Below, in pieces: positions 62,901-64,000 of a stretch of 64,000 bases of DNA. Origin of the DNA: Pegea sp. RAD2-039 (Eukaryota; Chordata; Thaliacea; Salpida; Salpidae); the NCBI GenBank assembly GCA_034620365.1, contig JAQGEQ010000019.1, positions 1-64,000 on the forward strand, in the 5' to 3' direction. The translations under genes and the position numbers were made by a program. The notes beneath the pieces were generated by a model. It was not told the DNA's origin. It saw only the letters and a list, made by a program, of their open reading frames with translations, and did no database searches. Positions within the stretch are counted from its first letter, which is position 1, and every line of letters starts with the position of its first letter.

Positions 62901-64000
62901 CGCCAAGAACGTTTTGATCAAAGCTGGAGGGAATAGCTCAACATCGCTCTTTAATCACGTCTGTGTCTTCCTATTATTCCTGCATTCAATCAACATCTTT
63001 CTCTTCAGCAATCTCACGGCTCAGATCAATCGGGAGTAAACGGGAACCTGGTTCTCGCCGCCTTTGAGATTGGACTTTTTTCTTTAGGACTCTCAAATTG
63101 TGTAACTCCGAACTGGATGAGTAGGACCTACTCGTCCCACGTGTCCTGGATCACTGGACAGGCGATGGAAATAGGAGGAGCAGCCATTGAGATCCTCATC
63201 GACTCTTGGGAAGGTCATCTGACTGCTCCAGAGATATCAGCGCTTGCTGATCGCGCATCACATGGACGCGACGCCGCTACTGTGAGACGCGCAGCTGAGC
63301 TCGCCCTGACGATTCTCCCTCACGCATCCGCTCTCAATCTCAATGAAATCCATCGCGCTCTCAACCAGTGCAAAGAACAAGTGAGCACCTCAAAAGCCTC
63401 AAACTTCACGTCATGTACCACCTGCAGGGTCCTTCGATGCTGGAAAAGGCTTGTCAGGCGCTAGAACAAGCTGGTAAGGGGGGTGGGGTGTTCCCAGAAG
63501 TACTTTTCGATGTTGCGCAAATGTGGGAGTTTATACATCTCAAAGTTAGTGGATTGTAGTCTTTGAGTCGCGTGTTTGTGACGTCATTTGTAGGTTAAAG
63601 AAGCAGGTGAACCCATCTCAGTTGAACCTGTATCACCTCCAAGTTTAAAACCTCCTTCAAATCAATTTCCACTCCAACAACATCAGCTTCCAGTAGGAGG
63701 AGTTATGATCCCTAGTGGAATGATCACGATCCAAGTAGTATTCGCGTTGCTCCTCGCAACCACGCGTCTATCATATCGCTTTTTGTAGCCGAATCTGGCA
63801 GCAGTAGGACATTGCCCGACAACTTCGGTGTTTCCTGCCGCGTTTCCGGCTAGTATTCTCGAACATCCGATGGGATTGAGATCTTATCCTTATGCAGCTG
63901 TTCATATTCATCCTGGAGGCGGAACAACCGTTAATCTAGTACTGAAATCGATCTTCAATCTTCATCTTCTGATCCTCATTTGTGTCTTCAGCTTCCTCTT
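53960..64000 (+). CDS. ZSWIM8: ZSWIM8 (SWIM-domain E3 ligase receptor), partial at right edge
   Basis: More than 20 exons follow human ZSWIM8 in order: ESDNFDNESMCSYISEAESI (54.1 kb); a BC-box-like TLLELCAQKV; the SWIM zinc site CTCNCPSKASWCCH (54811-54933); SESLSRLSREQLQKFSQYLI; DPTAGPGVHDNCLWYLD; FSDVQYMSNTEPPAVAE; YAHGYCDEACKLAVRLAQEL; LKRPPAISKALE (60496-60675); VSEADHPLLCEGTRR; PNQPSEAAAYFFFELAKN; SRTYSSHVSWITGQAMEIGG (63009-63380); GGGVFPEVLFDVAQMW. The last complete exon is 63789-63929 and another starts at 63992. ZSWIM8 is the substrate receptor of a cullin-RING ligase that degrades Argonaute during target-directed microRNA decay. Exon 1 is uncertain (ATG 53960, 53967 or 53682), as are the donors near 61530 and 61915. 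Introns at 57356-60495 and 60928-61442 are filled by tandem repeats. Confidence 0.94.
57515..60490 (+). repeat. 14-bp minisatellite filling a ZSWIM8 intron
   Basis: About 2,975 bp made almost entirely of the unit TAATCTTCATCTTC (about 210 copies), with common variants TTTTC for TCTTC, occasional deletions such as CTTCTTCATC, and rare CGTC or GATC forms. It starts 160 nt after the donor at 57356 and ends 5 nt before the acceptor AAAG at 60495. The consensus contains no AG and no GT dinucleotide. The unit is not a multiple of 3 and lies wholly in the intron. Confidence 0.97.
60975..61430 (+). repeat. 17-bp tandem array in a downstream ZSWIM8 intron
   Basis: Period of 17 bp, typical unit CTGCTCCTCATCTTCAT, with variants CACCTG, CACATG and CATATGAT. 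Because 17 is not divisible by 3, all three frames stay open for long stretches and give a repetitive Ser/His/Leu frame that is not a gene. Like the 14-bp array, it is pyrimidine-rich and lacks AG. Confidence 0.93.
61918..61933. promoter_or_regulatory. 16-bp perfect palindrome containing a CRE (TGACGTCA)
   Basis: TTTATGACGTCATAAA is its own reverse complement. It lies at the uncertain end of a ZSWIM8 exon, probably within the following short intron. It is a full CREB/ATF-type site by sequence; no function is shown. Confidence 0.45.

Overview
The window is nuclear DNA of an invertebrate animal. It is very AT-rich and uses the standard genetic code and GT-AG introns. It carries metazoan genes that can be followed exon by exon: FGFR1OP2/SIKE, CDCA3, CEP170, DGAT1, importin-11, glucose-6-phosphate isomerase, taspase-1, NUDT22, a lysosomal-type serine carboxypeptidase, a CD63-like tetraspanin and ZSWIM8. 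Phylum is not decidable from this sequence. Many introns are 28-60 nt beside others of several hundred, and decayed non-LTR retrotransposons lie between genes. All exon models below were built by hand from reading frame, splice phase and known family features; no alignment or RNA data were available.

Layout (+ strand unless stated): 1-2300 AT-rich, no gene; 2301-4375 SIKE/FGFR1OP2-like; 5.9-7.3 kb CDCA3-like, with a LINE 3'-UTR fragment over its putative first exon; 7.6-9.9 kb decayed LINE (minus); 11069-16771 CEP170-like, 18 exons; 18644-21657 DGAT1, 13 exons; 22039-25603 importin-11, 10 exons; 27465-30186 GPI, 13 exons; 31.1-31.6 kb relic of a second (R2/NeSL-like) retrotransposon; 32540-39275 an exon chain running from an unknown cysteine-rich module through taspase-1 into NUDT22; 41840-44735 serine carboxypeptidase, 13 exons; 46595-48442 (minus) CD63-like tetraspanin, 9 exons; 48.4-53.9 kb a gene desert with a second LINE copy (minus, 52.16-53.3 kb); 53.96-64.0 kb ZSWIM8, running off the right edge, with a roughly 3-kb 14-bp minisatellite in one intron.

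The most striking observation is the taspase-1/NUDT22 region. The last taspase exons and the first NUDT22 exons can be spliced without losing frame. An acidic linker joins them, and the linker ends in QVDG, the recognition core of taspase-1 itself, just before the NUDT22-homologous part. The taspase exons also have no usable ATG of their own and read back in frame into an upstream unknown module. This suggests a self-cleaving polyprotein, or else an operon-like gene pair. RNA evidence is needed to choose.

Other notable signals are TGACGTCA palindromes confined to three of the genes and mostly in introns, a dispersed ~150-bp repeat sitting sense in introns of two genes (three copies), and AG-poor pyrimidine arrays expanded inside ZSWIM8 introns.
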